From Bordetella genomosp. 13 (GTDB lineage Bacteria > Pseudomonadota > Gammaproteobacteria > Burkholderiales > Burkholderiaceae_B), in contig NZ_CP021111.1 of assembly GCF_002119665.1 (NCBI RefSeq), positions 4,960,001 to 5,024,000 of the forward strand: DNA of 64,000 bases. The letters are read 5' to 3'. Position 1 is the first letter of the stretch. Each line of letters begins with the position of its first letter. Shown here piece by piece: positions 54,237-62,798 of this stretch. The translations under genes were made by a program, and so were the position numbers. The notes beneath the pieces were generated by a model. It ran no database searches. It saw only the letters and a program-made list of their open reading frames with translations, and was not told the origin of the DNA.

Positions 54237-54959
54237 ATGGCCACCCTCGGCATCCTGGCCGCGCTGCCGGACGAGATCCGCGACCTGCTGTACGAGATGG
54301 GACCGGCAGCGTCCACACGGCGCATCGGCATGCGCGACTACCACCACGGTGTGCTGTACGGGCGGCCGTGCGTGCTGGCGCTCACGCGCATCGGCAAAGT
54401 GGCGGCGGCCGCCACCACGGCCACGCTGCTGCGCGAGTTCGACGTCGACCGTGTCGTGTTCACCGGCGTGGCGGGCGGACTGGATGCCCGGCTGCGCGTG
54501 GGCGACGTAGTCGTGGGCAGCGCATTGGTGCAGCACGACCTGGACGCCAGCCCCCTGTTTCCGCGCCATGAAGTGCCGCTGCTGCAGACCTCGCGTTTTC
54601 CCGCCGATGAAGCGCTGGCCGGATTGCTGCATCGCTGTGCCGGCGAGTTCCTGGCGCAGCATGGCGGTGGCGCCGCCCTGCATCGCGGCCTGATCGCCAC
54701 GGGCGACCGCTTCGTGCACGAGGCCGGCTTCGCGCGCGAACTGCGCGAAGCGCTACCCGAGGCCCTGTGCGTCGAGATGGAAGGCGCGGCCGTGGCTCAG
54801 GTATGCCACGAGTTCGGCGTGCCCTGCGCGGTGCTGCGCACCATCTCGGATTGCGCCGATCAGGACGCGCCAGTGGATTTCGCCACCTTCCTGCGCGAGG
54901 TGGCCAGCGTGTATTCGGCGGGCATCCTGCGGCGATTCCTGGCGGCATTGCCCGCCTAG
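54237..54959 (+). CDS. mtnN: 5'-methylthioadenosine/S-adenosylhomocysteine nucleosidase
   Basis: I choose ATG 54237 because it puts the family start LGILAALPDEI at the N terminus and GGAG lies upstream; ATG 54216 is possible. The 240-residue product has VVFTGVAGGLDARLRVGD, the ribose-binding pair in CVEMEGAAVAQVCHEFG and the catalytic Asp in LRTISDCAD. It recycles SAM by-products. MTA/SAH nucleosidase is the closest fit, though other purine or 'Pfs'-type nucleosidases share the fold. Confidence 0.85.
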   Translation: MATLGILAALPDEIRDLLYEMGPAASTRRIGMRDYHHGVLYGRPCVLALTRIGKVAAAATTATLLREFDVDRVVFTGVAGGLDARLRVGDVVVGSALVQHDLDASPLFPRHEVPLLQTSRFPADEALAGLLHRCAGEFLAQHGGGAALHRGLIATGDRFVHEAGFARELREALPEALCVEMEGAAVAQVCHEFGVPCAVLRTISDCADQDAPVDFATFLREVASVYSAGILRRFLAALPA

Positions 54960-54997
54960 GACATCGATGCGGCGGGCACGTGTGCCAAAATCCCGCC

Positions 54998-55750
54998 ATG
55001 CCGACCGACAATCGACTCCTTGCCCAGACGCTGGCCGCGCACGCGGCTGAGCTTTCGCCTGATTGGCAACGCGTGCTGCTCGCGCCGGAGCCCGCGCAGG
55101 CCCTGAAGACCATCATCGCTTACATCGAGCAGCGCCTGTCCGACGGCGCCACGGTCTATCCGGCGCGGCCGCTGCGCGCGCTGGAAGCACTGGCGCCGCA
55201 CGAGGTGCGGGTGGTGATCCTGGGGCAGGACCCCTACCACGGGCCGGGCCAGGCACAGGGCCTGGCCTTCTCCGTGCCCGACGATTGCAAGACGCCGCCC
55301 AGCCTGCGCAACATCCGCAAGGAGATCGCGCGCGACGAGCCCGGCAGCGCGGTCACGGGCAACGACCTGTCGGGCTGGCTGGCGCAGGGCGTGCTGCTGT
55401 TGAACACCTGCCTCACGGTCGAGGACGGCCAGGCGGCCGCCCATGCCAAGCGCGGCTGGGAGCTCGTGACCGACGCGCTGATCGCGGCGGTGGCCGCCGA
55501 TGCGGCACCGAAGGTGTTCATGCTGTGGGGCGCGCATGCGCAGGCCAAGCGCGGCCTGATACCGGCCGAGGCCGGTCATCTGGTGCTGACGGCCAACCAT
55601 CCATCGCCGCTCTCGGCCACGCGCGGCCCCGAGCCCTTCGTAGGCTGCGCCCACTTCCGCAAGGCGAACGACTGGCTGCGCGAACGCGGCCTGCCGCCGA
55701 TCGACTGGTCGACCGGGCGCGGGGGTGTGCAGGGCGAATTGCCCTGCTGA
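54998..55750 (+). CDS. ung: uracil-DNA glycosylase (family 1)
   Basis: The 250-residue product removes uracil from DNA. The catalytic water-activating loop is VVILGQDPYHGPGQAQG, and the Leu-intercalation motif is NHPSPLSATRG. FMLWGAHAQAKRGLI is the remaining signature. Length and both motifs fit family 1. Confidence 0.96.
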   Translation: MPTDNRLLAQTLAAHAAELSPDWQRVLLAPEPAQALKTIIAYIEQRLSDGATVYPARPLRALEALAPHEVRVVILGQDPYHGPGQAQGLAFSVPDDCKTPPSLRNIRKEIARDEPGSAVTGNDLSGWLAQGVLLLNTCLTVEDGQAAAHAKRGWELVTDALIAAVAADAAPKVFMLWGAHAQAKRGLIPAEAGHLVLTANHPSPLSATRGPEPFVGCAHFRKANDWLRERGLPPIDWSTGRGGVQGELPC

Positions 55751-56171
55751 ACACGCGCGCGGCGCGCGCAAGCGGCCGTGCATGCCCGAAACAACAGTTA
55801 TCGGGCTTTTCGGTTGCAAATGCTGCGCCAGGATGACACGACACGGATATTCGGGTTATCATTGACGCGCTGCACAAACTGATTCGGCATCTTTTCACGT
55901 TCGCGCCCAGCGCGACTTGCCAGCAGACAGCCAACTTGGCCCAAGACCGGCGCCCCTCTCCACGGGCCGGCACGACTGCCAAAAGGCCGATGCCGAACAC
56001 ATCGATTCCTGACCTCTTTCCTTTCGCCCCGCGTTCTCCCATTTGAGAACGCAATCCGCGCACGGTTGATTCGGTCGGCACGATGCTCCGTCAACCGCTG
56101 CCTGGATCCGGCCTCCTTCCCCTATCGGCCCGGCCATGCGCATATGCCGCCTTGCGCGGCAAGGGAAAGTA
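55751..56171. other. 421-base leader region of rhlE
   Basis: No gene is convincing. The region carries a candidate promoter (55833-55862), a perfect 8-bp hairpin GCGTTCTC/GAGAACGC (56031-56052) and a small hairpin, CCTTG/CAAGG (56150-56164), that reaches the ribosome site AAGGGAAAG. This implies a 5' leader of about 300 bases. Confidence 0.55.
55833..55862 (+). promoter_or_regulatory. candidate rhlE promoter
   Basis: ATGACA (55833-55838) and TATCAT (55857-55862), each one base from consensus, are separated by 18 bases. Confidence 0.5.
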
Positions 56172-58004
56172 ATGTCTTTCGCTGAACTGGGCCTTGCGCC
56201 CGCTATTCTGTCGGCCATCTCCGAAGCCGGCTTCTCCACCGCCACCAGCGTGCAGGCCGCCGCCATTCCGCAGGCGCTGGCCGGCCACGACCTGATGGTG
56301 TCCTCGCAGACCGGCAGCGGCAAGACCGCCGCCTTCATGCTGCCCGCGCTGCACCGCATCGCCCAGCAGACCGGCAACGGCGGCGTGGGCGTGCAGGTGC
56401 TGGTGCTGGCCCCCACTCGCGAACTGGCGCTCCAGGTCGCCGAAGCCACGCAGTCGTATGGCCGCAACCTGCCGGGCCTGCGCACCGCCACCGTGGTGGG
56501 CGGCATGCCCTACGGCGCGCAGCTCAAGGCGCTGTCGCGCCGCGTCGACGTGCTGGTGGCCACCCCGGGCCGCCTCATCGACCACCTGCAGGCGGGCCGC
56601 GTCAAACTGAACACCGTGCACACGCTGGTGCTGGACGAAGCCGACCGCATGCTGGACATGGGCTTCATCGAAGACATCGAGACCATCATCGGCCGCCTGC
56701 CGAACGAACGCCAGACGCTGCTGTTCTCGGCCACGCTGGACGGCACGGTGGCCAAGCTGGCCGCGCGCATGATGCGCGAGCCGCAGCGCATCGAGGTGGC
56801 CGGGCAGAAGGAAAAACACGCGAACATCACGCAGAGCCTGCTGTACGCCGACGACGCCGCGCACAAAATGCAGCTGCTGGACCACGTGCTGCGCGACGTG
56901 CGCCTGGACCAGGCCATCGTCTTCACGTCGACCAAGCGCGGCGCCGACGACCTGGCCGACCGCCTGTCCGAGCAAGGCTTCGCGGCCGCGGCGCTGCATG
57001 GCGACATGAACCAGCGCCAGCGCACGCGCACGCTGACCCAGCTGCAGCGCGGCCAGGTTCGCGTGCTGGTGGCCACCGACGTGGCGGCGCGCGGCATCGA
57101 CGTGCAGGGCATCAGCCACGCCGTCAACTTCGACCTGCCCATGCAGGCCGAAGACTACGTGCACCGCATCGGCCGTACGGGTCGCGCCGGCCGTGACGGC
57201 CTGGCCTACACGCTGGCCACCCATGCCGAGCGCCACAAGATCCGCCGCATCGAGAACTACATCGGCCAGTCGATCTCGTCCGAAACCATCGCTGGCCTCG
57301 AACCCCAGCGCACGCCGCGTCCCGCATCGGGCGGCGGTTTCGCGCGCAACGGCAAGCCCGGCGGCGGCAAGCGTCCCGGCGGCTTCGGCGGCCCGCGGCG
57401 CGAAGGCTGGGTGCCGCGCGAAGGCGGCGCCCCGCGCGGCCCTCGTTCGTTCGACGGCCCTCCGGCCCGCGAATTCCGCGGCGAGCGTCCGGAAGGTGGC
57501 GCGCGCGAGTTCTCGCCGCGCCGCGAAGGCGGCTACGGCGAACGTCGTGAAGGCTTCAAGCCGCGCGGTGAAGGCTTCCAGCGCGAAGGCGGCTACGGCG
57601 AGCGCCGTGAGGGCTTCAAGCCGCGCGGCGAAGGCTTCCAACGCACCGGCGAAGGCTTCAAGCGTGAAGGCGGCTACGGCGAGCGTCGTGAGGGCTTCAA
57701 GCCGCGCGCTGAAGGTTTCCAGCGCACCGGCGAAGGTTTCAAGCGCGAAGGCGGCTACGGCGAACGCCGTGAAGGCTTCAAGCCGCGCGCTGAAGGCTTC
57801 CAGCGCACCGGCGAAGGCGTCAAGCGCGAGGGCGGCTACGGCGAGCGCCGTGAGGGCTTCAAGCCGCGCGGTGAAGGTTTCCAGCGCGCCGGGGAAGGCT
57901 TCAAGCGCGAAGGCGGCTACGGCGAACGTCGTGAAGGCTTCAAGCCGCGCGGCGCCGCCGGCCCCCGTCCCGCCGGCAAGCCCGGTCGCCGCGACTACGC
58001 GTAA
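56172..58004 (+). CDS. rhlE: DEAD-box RNA helicase RhlE
   Basis: The 610-residue product has all helicase motifs: SSQTGSGKTAAF (I), PTRELALQ (Ia), TPGRLIDH (Ib), LDEADRML (II), FSATLDG (III), IVFTSTKRGAD (IV), TDVAARGIDV (V) and HRIGRTGRAGRDG (VI), as in RhlE. After about residue 390 the tail is Gly/Arg-rich and from 452 to 594 holds six copies of EGGYGERREGFKPR. This basic tail should bind RNA. RhlE acts in ribosome assembly and cold adaptation. Confidence 0.95.
   Translation: MSFAELGLAPAILSAISEAGFSTATSVQAAAIPQALAGHDLMVSSQTGSGKTAAFMLPALHRIAQQTGNGGVGVQVLVLAPTRELALQVAEATQSYGRNLPGLRTATVVGGMPYGAQLKALSRRVDVLVATPGRLIDHLQAGRVKLNTVHTLVLDEADRMLDMGFIEDIETIIGRLPNERQTLLFSATLDGTVAKLAARMMREPQRIEVAGQKEKHANITQSLLYADDAAHKMQLLDHVLRDVRLDQAIVFTSTKRGADDLADRLSEQGFAAAALHGDMNQRQRTRTLTQLQRGQVRVLVATDVAARGIDVQGISHAVNFDLPMQAEDYVHRIGRTGRAGRDGLAYTLATHAERHKIRRIENYIGQSISSETIAGLEPQRTPRPASGGGFARNGKPGGGKRPGGFGGPRREGWVPREGGAPRGPRSFDGPPAREFRGERPEGGAREFSPRREGGYGERREGFKPRGEGFQREGGYGERREGFKPRGEGFQRTGEGFKREGGYGERREGFKPRAEGFQRTGEGFKREGGYGERREGFKPRAEGFQRTGEGVKREGGYGERREGFKPRGEGFQRAGEGFKREGGYGERREGFKPRGAAGPRPAGKPGRRDYA
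57525..57951 (+). repeat. 81-base tandem repeats in the rhlE tail
   Basis: Six copies of a unit starting EGGYGERREGFKPR are present: a short first copy, four 27-residue copies carrying [GA]EGFQR[TA]GEGFKR, and a partial last copy. DNA identity between copies is high, so copy number may vary. Confidence 0.9.
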
Positions 58005-58037
58005 TTTCGCAGCGGCCGGCCGACACGGTCAGCGGCA

Positions 58038-58073
58038 AAGCCCCTAGGCGCCAGTTCATCGGCCCAGGGGCTT
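58038..58073 (+). terminator. rhlE terminator hairpin, tail displaced by an IS
   Basis: AAGCCCCT and AGGGGCTT pair perfectly (8 bp). No T tract follows here; the bases after it lead at once into the element's left end. A matching T-rich run (ATTTTCTTT, 59421-59429) lies just beyond the right end. Confidence 0.65.
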
Positions 58074-58091
58074 AATGAGATGGTCAGCCCG

Positions 58092-58122
58092 ATCCCCACG
58101 AAGCGGTACGCTGAGTGGGGAT
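58092..58122 (+). other. hairpin in the left end of the IS
   Basis: ATCCCCAC (58092-58099) pairs with GTGGGGAT (58115-58122), followed by TGTTCTTT. It could shield the transposase start from outside transcription. Confidence 0.6.
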
Positions 58123-58144
58123 TGTTCTTTCTGGGAGACCTCTC

Positions 58145-59170
58145 ATGAGCACCGTCACGCTGATTGGCATCGATCTGGGCAAGCATAGCTTCCATCTGCA
58201 CGGGCAGGACGTGACCGGCAGGATGGTGTTTCGCAAGAAGTGCTCTCGCCAACAACTGTTTACGTTGCTAGGTAATACGCCGGGCAGTACGGTGGTGATG
58301 GAGGCCTGCGCGGGAGCGCATTGGATGGCGCGCCGCATACAGGCGCTGGGCCATCGGGCCAAGCTGATCTCGCCGCAATTCGTGCGCCCCTTCGTGCAGG
58401 GCAACAAGAACGACTTCGCCGATGCGCAGGCGATCTGCGAAGCCGCCTCGCGCCCGAGCATGCGGTTCGTGAGCGCGCGCAACGAGGCACAGCAGACCGT
58501 CTCTGCGCTGCACCGCGTACGAGAGTCGCTGGTACGCGATCGCACCGGCGTGATCAACCAGGTTCACGCCTTCTTGCTGGAGTTCGGCATCAGCCTGCCG
58601 CGCGGGCAGGCAATCATCCGGCGCCTGCCTGCAGTGTTGGCCGGGCATGAGTTGCCGCCTCGGCTGGTGGCACTGCTTGAGCGGCTGCAAACGCATTTCA
58701 AGTATCTGGATGAGCAGATGGGCCAGATCGAACGTGAGTTGTGCCAGCAACTGCGCGAGGATGAACGCAGCCAGCGGCTGCTGGAGATACCCGGCATCGG
58801 GCCGATCACGGCGAGCGTGCTGATGACAGAACTGGGAGATGCGCAGCAATTTGGTTCAGCACGCCAGTTCGCCGCTTCGGTAGGCCTGGTGCCGCGGCAG
58901 TACAGCACTGGCGGCAAACCCACGTTGCTGGGCATCAGCAAACGCGGCGACAAGAACCTCAGGCGGCTGCTGGTGCAGGGCGCTCGAGCGATCATGCAAC
59001 GCGTGCAACAGCGTACGGATCGGCTGGGTATCTGGGTGCGCGAGCTGCTGGCAAGACGCCACTCGAATGTCGTGGCCTGCGCGCTGGCCAATAAATTGGC
59101 GAGAATAGCCTGGGCCATCCTCGCCAATGGAACGAACTACCGAAGTGAGCAGGCTGTCAGCACAACCTGA
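58145..59170 (+). CDS. IS110-family DEDD transposase/recombinase
   Basis: The 341-residue product has an N-terminal RuvC-like DEDD domain (IGIDLGKHSF; VVMEACAGAH; KNDFADAQAICEA) and a C-terminal Transposase_20 domain (LLEIPGIGPITASVLMTELGD; SVGLVPRQYSTGGKP, with the conserved serine; ISKRGDKNLRRLLVQGARA). It appears intact. Family members recombine DNA guided by an RNA made from the element's own non-coding end. Confidence 0.95.
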   Translation: MSTVTLIGIDLGKHSFHLHGQDVTGRMVFRKKCSRQQLFTLLGNTPGSTVVMEACAGAHWMARRIQALGHRAKLISPQFVRPFVQGNKNDFADAQAICEAASRPSMRFVSARNEAQQTVSALHRVRESLVRDRTGVINQVHAFLLEFGISLPRGQAIIRRLPAVLAGHELPPRLVALLERLQTHFKYLDEQMGQIERELCQQLREDERSQRLLEIPGIGPITASVLMTELGDAQQFGSARQFAASVGLVPRQYSTGGKPTLLGISKRGDKNLRRLLVQGARAIMQRVQQRTDRLGIWVRELLARRHSNVVACALANKLARIAWAILANGTNYRSEQAVSTT

Positions 59171-59418
59171 CCTTCATCACCGTTTTACGCAGTCACTTCC
59201 TGGTTTTGCGACGCGAGTACGTGAAGACATAAACGGCTCAACGGCCTGGCAAGAAACCTGGCAAAGAATCCAGCACCTGGATGCTGAGGGCTTTTTGAGG
59301 TTTGCCGGGCGCGACTCTCATCATGGAGCGGGGACCTGTCCCCAACCGACTCCGAATAGATTTGAGCAAGCCCAATTTACGCCAACACTTCCTCGCTTGC
59401 AAAAATCGGGCTGACCAT
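59171..59418 (+). ncRNA. candidate bridge-RNA region of the IS right end
   Basis: These 248 non-coding bases follow the transposase gene inside the element, the place reported for the guide RNA of the IS1111 subgroup. Hairpins visible are CAGCA/TGCTG (59271-59286) and GGGGAC-CT-GTCCCC (59330-59343). AGGGCTTTTT at 59287-59296 resembles the joined insertion site and might be part of a target guide. The rest of the gap, 59419-59511, shows nothing. Confidence 0.5.
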
Positions 59419-59511
59419 AGATTTTCTTTGTTCGCACGGATTGCCATCGACGCTTCGACCTCGCCGTGCCATTACCCCTGGCGGCTGGCCGGCTCGCGGC
59501 GGTGAAGTCGG

Positions 59512-59766
59512 CTATCTGCTGCGACGCAGTCGATCGAGTTCGGCCCGGTTGCGGCGCGCCGCTTCTTCCTCGGCGTAGTCGCGCTCGCCGGGCTCATATG
59601 AGCCCTCGTGGATGCAGCTGCTTCGGCTCAACCTGCATTGGATGTCTACGCTGCTGCTGGGCGGCGCCGCCTCCGGTTCATCACTGCCGCCAAGCGTCGA
59701 GCACCCCGACACCAGCGTTGCGAAAACCAGCATCACGCCCCGTCGGGCCCACGTCTGTACCACCAT
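59512..59766 (-). CDS. small predicted lipoprotein
   Basis: The 84-residue product has a signal peptide with a lipobox (LVFATLVSGC, lipidation Cys22), then an acidic/Pro-rich linker and a charged helix (ERDYAEEEAARRNRAELDRL). Two more cysteines (IQCRLSRSSC) may pair. The start could be ATG 59766 or the internal Met before LVFATL. Function is unknown. The IS lies just downstream. Confidence 0.7.
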   Translation of the reverse strand: MVVQTWARRGVMLVFATLVSGCSTLGGSDEPEAAPPSSSVDIQCRLSRSSCIHEGSYEPGERDYAEEEAARRNRAELDRLRRSR

Positions 59767-60012
59767 ACTGACCGTCCTGCAGAAATGCCATAGCCACCTT
59801 TATAGCAAACGCATGCGGCGAGTCTGCACACAGCCCCAGGCCCACCCCGTGCCGGCAAACCCGACAAGGCGCGCGGCGCGCCATCTTCACGCGATTTCAC
59901 CGGCGTGCCGCGCGGGACGCCTCGCGATTTCGATTAGCATATCAACGCCTATCACCGCGCCTGGCAGGACCGCCACGGCGTCGTCAGGCACTCGACCCCT
60001 CCCCTTATCCGC

Positions 60013-61215
60013 ATGACCCGCAACACCGCCAACCTGCCTCCTCTCGATCCCGATTCCCAGGCCCATAGCGAACGCGTCGCGCAGTCGCTACGCGAGGCGG
60101 TGCGCAGCGCAGGCGGGTGGCTGCCCTTCGATGCCTACATGGCCCATGCGCTGTATGCGCCCGGCCTGGGCTACTACACCGCCGGCGCGCAGAAGCTGGC
60201 TTCCAGCGACCAGGCTTCCGATGGACAGGAGCGATCGCCCGGTCTGCCGGCCGGCGATTTCGTCACCGCGCCCGAACTGACGCCGCTGTTCGCCCACACG
60301 CTGGCGCGCCAGGTGCGCCAGGTGCTCGACGAATCGGGCACGTCCGCCGTGCTGGAGTTCGGCGCCGGCAGCGGCGCATTGGCCGAAGGCGTGCTTGCCG
60401 AACTGGACCGGTTGGGCGTGGCCGCGCAATACCGCATCGTCGAGGTGTCGGCCGACCTGCGCCAGCGCCAGCAGGCGCGGCTGGCCGGCTATGGCGAGCG
60501 CGTGCAGTGGCTGGATGCCCTGCCCGATGCCTTCGAAGGGTGCGTGCTGGCCAACGAGGTACTGGACGCGATGCCGGTGTCGCTGTTCCGCTGGAGCGAG
60601 CAGGCGGACATACACGAACGCGGCGTGACGCTGGATGAGCAAGGCGGCTTCACGTGGGCCGACCGACCGGCGGGCGCGGAGCTGGCGCAGGCCATCACGC
60701 CGCGCATGCCCCCCTTGCCGGGCTACGTGTCGGAGATCAATCTGCAGGCGGAGGCCTGGGTGCGCGGCATGGGCTCGTGGCTGACGCGCGGCGCCGCGCT
60801 GCTGTTGGACTACGGCTTTCCCCGCCACGAGTACTACCATCCCCAGCGCGCGGGCGGCACGCTGATGTGCCACTTGCGGCACCACGCGCACGCAGACCCG
60901 TTCGTGGCGCCAGGCCTGCAGGACATCACGGCGCACGTGGATTTCACCGCCATGGCCGACGCCGCGCTGGCGGGCGGGCTGGACGTGCTGGGGTATACCT
61001 CGCAGGGACGGTTCCTGATGAATGCCGGGCTGCTGGACCTGCTGGCGAACCTGGATGCCGCCGATGCGCGCGCCTACGCGCAAGTGGCCGCGCCGGTGCA
61101 GAAGCTGCTGTCCGAAGCCGAGATGGGGGAATTGTTCAAGGTGCTGGCCGTGGGGCGGGATATGCCGGGGCCGTTGATGGGGTTTGCGCGCGGGGATAGG
61201 CGGGGTGGCTTGTAG
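60013..61215 (+). CDS. MidA/NDUFAF7-type SAM-dependent methyltransferase (DUF185)
   Basis: The 400-residue product has the family motifs GDFVTAPELTPLFAHTLARQ, VLEFGAGSGALAEGVL (SAM site), CVLANEVLDAMPVSLF, and LLLDYGFPRHEYYHPQR with GGTLMCHLRHHAHADPF. The mitochondrial relative methylates an arginine of complex I. The bacterial target is not established. Confidence 0.92.
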   Translation: MTRNTANLPPLDPDSQAHSERVAQSLREAVRSAGGWLPFDAYMAHALYAPGLGYYTAGAQKLASSDQASDGQERSPGLPAGDFVTAPELTPLFAHTLARQVRQVLDESGTSAVLEFGAGSGALAEGVLAELDRLGVAAQYRIVEVSADLRQRQQARLAGYGERVQWLDALPDAFEGCVLANEVLDAMPVSLFRWSEQADIHERGVTLDEQGGFTWADRPAGAELAQAITPRMPPLPGYVSEINLQAEAWVRGMGSWLTRGAALLLDYGFPRHEYYHPQRAGGTLMCHLRHHAHADPFVAPGLQDITAHVDFTAMADAALAGGLDVLGYTSQGRFLMNAGLLDLLANLDAADARAYAQVAAPVQKLLSEAEMGELFKVLAVGRDMPGPLMGFARGDRRGGL

Positions 61216-61268
61216 GCGGCGCTGAGATTTTCGTTGGCCGGACGCCCGTATGTCCTGCGGTTCAACGC

Positions 61269-61598
61269 TCATGGCTCTGCTGCTGTGAACGCCACGACCA
61301 CTTCTTCCGGGGTTTCGTCGAGCCGCTCGGCGACCAGAGCCGCCAACTGAAAATTCATGTCACCGACTTCCCTGAAGGATGCCTTCACAGGGATCTCCAG
61401 GTAGACGGCGTCGAAATCCGGCGATGGAATGGTGCTGCGCCGAGGACCGCTACCGATGACGGACAACTCATGAGCGCGCAGGACCTCCTCGGTCAAACCC
61501 AGAAGCTGGCTACTTTGCCGTTCCGTTGTCTGCGCAATGGGGTACATCTCGCGGCGAAACGCTGAGGTGGTCGATCGGGATGTCAAAGCGTAGGTCAT
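61269..61598 (-). CDS. small hypothetical protein
   Basis: The open frame gives 109 residues. The second half looks protein-like (DAVYLEIPVKASFREVGDMNFQLAALVAERLDETPEEVVVAF), while the first 17 residues and the absence of a ribosome site suggest a later start (Met at 61547) or a gene remnant. I do not recognise the family. Base use is less GC-rich than its neighbours. Confidence 0.45.
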   Translation of the reverse strand: MTYALTSRSTTSAFRREMYPIAQTTERQSSQLLGLTEEVLRAHELSVIGSGPRRSTIPSPDFDAVYLEIPVKASFREVGDMNFQLAALVAERLDETPEEVVVAFTAAEP

Positions 61599-61712
61599 AT
61601 GACTGGCATGGATGCGGCGTCTGCCGAATTGCGGCTAGCCAAGCATGTCTTTGTAAGCCGAACTCTGCATTGCAACCCACTCAGTCGCGCAAATTCGGAC
61701 GACCTCCCGCAC

Positions 61713-62798
61713 TCACCCCAACACCCCCAACCGCGCCTCCCGCAACGCCGGCTTGATGCGCGCCGGATCGCCCGCGCATGCTTTCGCAATGGCGCCCGCA
61801 TCCACGCCGCGCACGGCGTCCGTCCAGCCGCGCCATGCATCGATGTCCACCGTCGGCTCGACCACGGCCGCCGCGCGCAGCAAGGCCATGAACCGATCCG
61901 GCTTGCGCAGGGCATCGCAACGCTCGAGCACCGCCAGCCGGCCTTCGGGCTGGCCCGCGTCGGGCAGGCCGCGCAACATCTCGGGCAACAGCTTCGCCTG
62001 GTCGGCGCATTCGGTCGGCACGCGCAGGCGCCTGGCCAACGCCTCGCGTTCGGGCGACAGTCGGCACAACAGCGCATAGCGTCCCGGCAATTCGAGCCCG
62101 GCGTCGGCGGCGCGATCCACATCCGCGCCAGCCTGTTCGACCTCGGCCAGTTCAGGCATCACACGCGGCAGCGCACCCGATCGAGCCAGTACCTCGAGCA
62201 TGCGCGACGGCTTGCCAGCCATCAGCCCGCGCGCCACTTCCTTCCAGACCCGCTCGGCCACCAACGCATCGGCCTCGCCGGCCTGCACCATCCGGCGGCA
62301 CAGCGCCATGGTCTCGTCCGCCACCGAGAAGTCGCCGAAACGCGCGGCGAAGCGGGCCAGACGCAGGATGCGCACGGGGTCTTCCGCAAAAGCCTGGCCC
62401 ACGTGGCGGAACACCCGGTCGCGCAGGTCGGCCGATCCATTCAGCGGATCGACCAGCTGGCCGTCCGCCGTGCGCGCCATGGCGTTCACGGTCAGGTCGC
62501 GGCGCAGCAGGTCCTGTTCCAGCGTGACGTCGGCGCCGGTATAGAAGGTGAAGCCCTGATAACCTCGGCCCGACTTGCGCTCGGTGCGGGCCAGCGCGTA
62601 TTCCTCTTTGGTGCGCGGGTGCAGGAACACCGGGAAATCGCCGCCCACCGGCACGAAGCCGCGGCGCGACATCTCTTCGGGCGTGGCGCCCACCACCACC
62701 CAGTCGCGATCGCCGGCCGGCAGGCCCAGCAGTTCGTCGCGCACCGCGCCGCCGACCACGTAGGCCTGCAAGCCCTGGACGGCGGGATCGTCCATCAC
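61713..62798 (-). CDS. cca: CCA-adding tRNA nucleotidyltransferase, short form
   Basis: The 361-residue product starts at ATG 62798, which overlaps the slt stop by four bases. It has [12 protein letters not shown], the metal site [19 protein letters not shown] and the RNA-binding [19 protein letters not shown]. Family members add CCA to tRNA 3' ends. The C-terminal HD phosphohydrolase domain of E. coli Cca (412 residues) appears to be missing, so this is the monofunctional kind. Confidence 0.93.
   Translation of the reverse strand: MMDDPAVQGLQAYVVGGAVRDELLGLPAGDRDWVVVGATPEEMSRRGFVPVGGDFPVFLHPRTKEEYALARTERKSGRGYQGFTFYTGADVTLEQDLLRRDLTVNAMARTADGQLVDPLNGSADLRDRVFRHVGQAFAEDPVRILRLARFAARFGDFSVADETMALCRRMVQAGEADALVAERVWKEVARGLMAGKPSRMLEVLARSGALPRVMPELAEVEQAGADVDRAADAGLELPGRYALLCRLSPEREALARRLRVPTECADQAKLLPEMLRGLPDAGQPEGRLAVLERCDALRKPDRFMALLRAAAVVEPTVDIDAWRGWTDAVRGVDAGAIAKACAGDPARIKPALREARLGVLG

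Larger units (their letters stand above)
58080..59418 (+). mobile_element. IS110-family element (IS1111-like), bounded by 14-bp inverted repeats
   Basis: ATGGTCAGCCCGAT (58080-58093) and its exact inverse ATCGGGCTGACCAT (59405-59418) frame the transposase gene. A few tip bases probably lie outside each repeat, as is known for the subterminal repeats of the IS1111 subgroup, so the element may extend to about 58073-59420. It has a short left non-coding end (65 bases) and a long right one (248 bases). No target duplication is seen, as expected for the family. Confidence 0.85.

Noticed and set aside
59127..59414. A 95-residue plus-strand frame at the end of the IS
   Set aside because: It overlaps the transposase end and fills the non-coding right end of the element, where a guide RNA is expected. 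No domain is visible.
61600..61712. A tRNA gene between the small hypothetical gene and cca
   Set aside because: I could not form a cloverleaf or find the T-loop consensus in this stretch.
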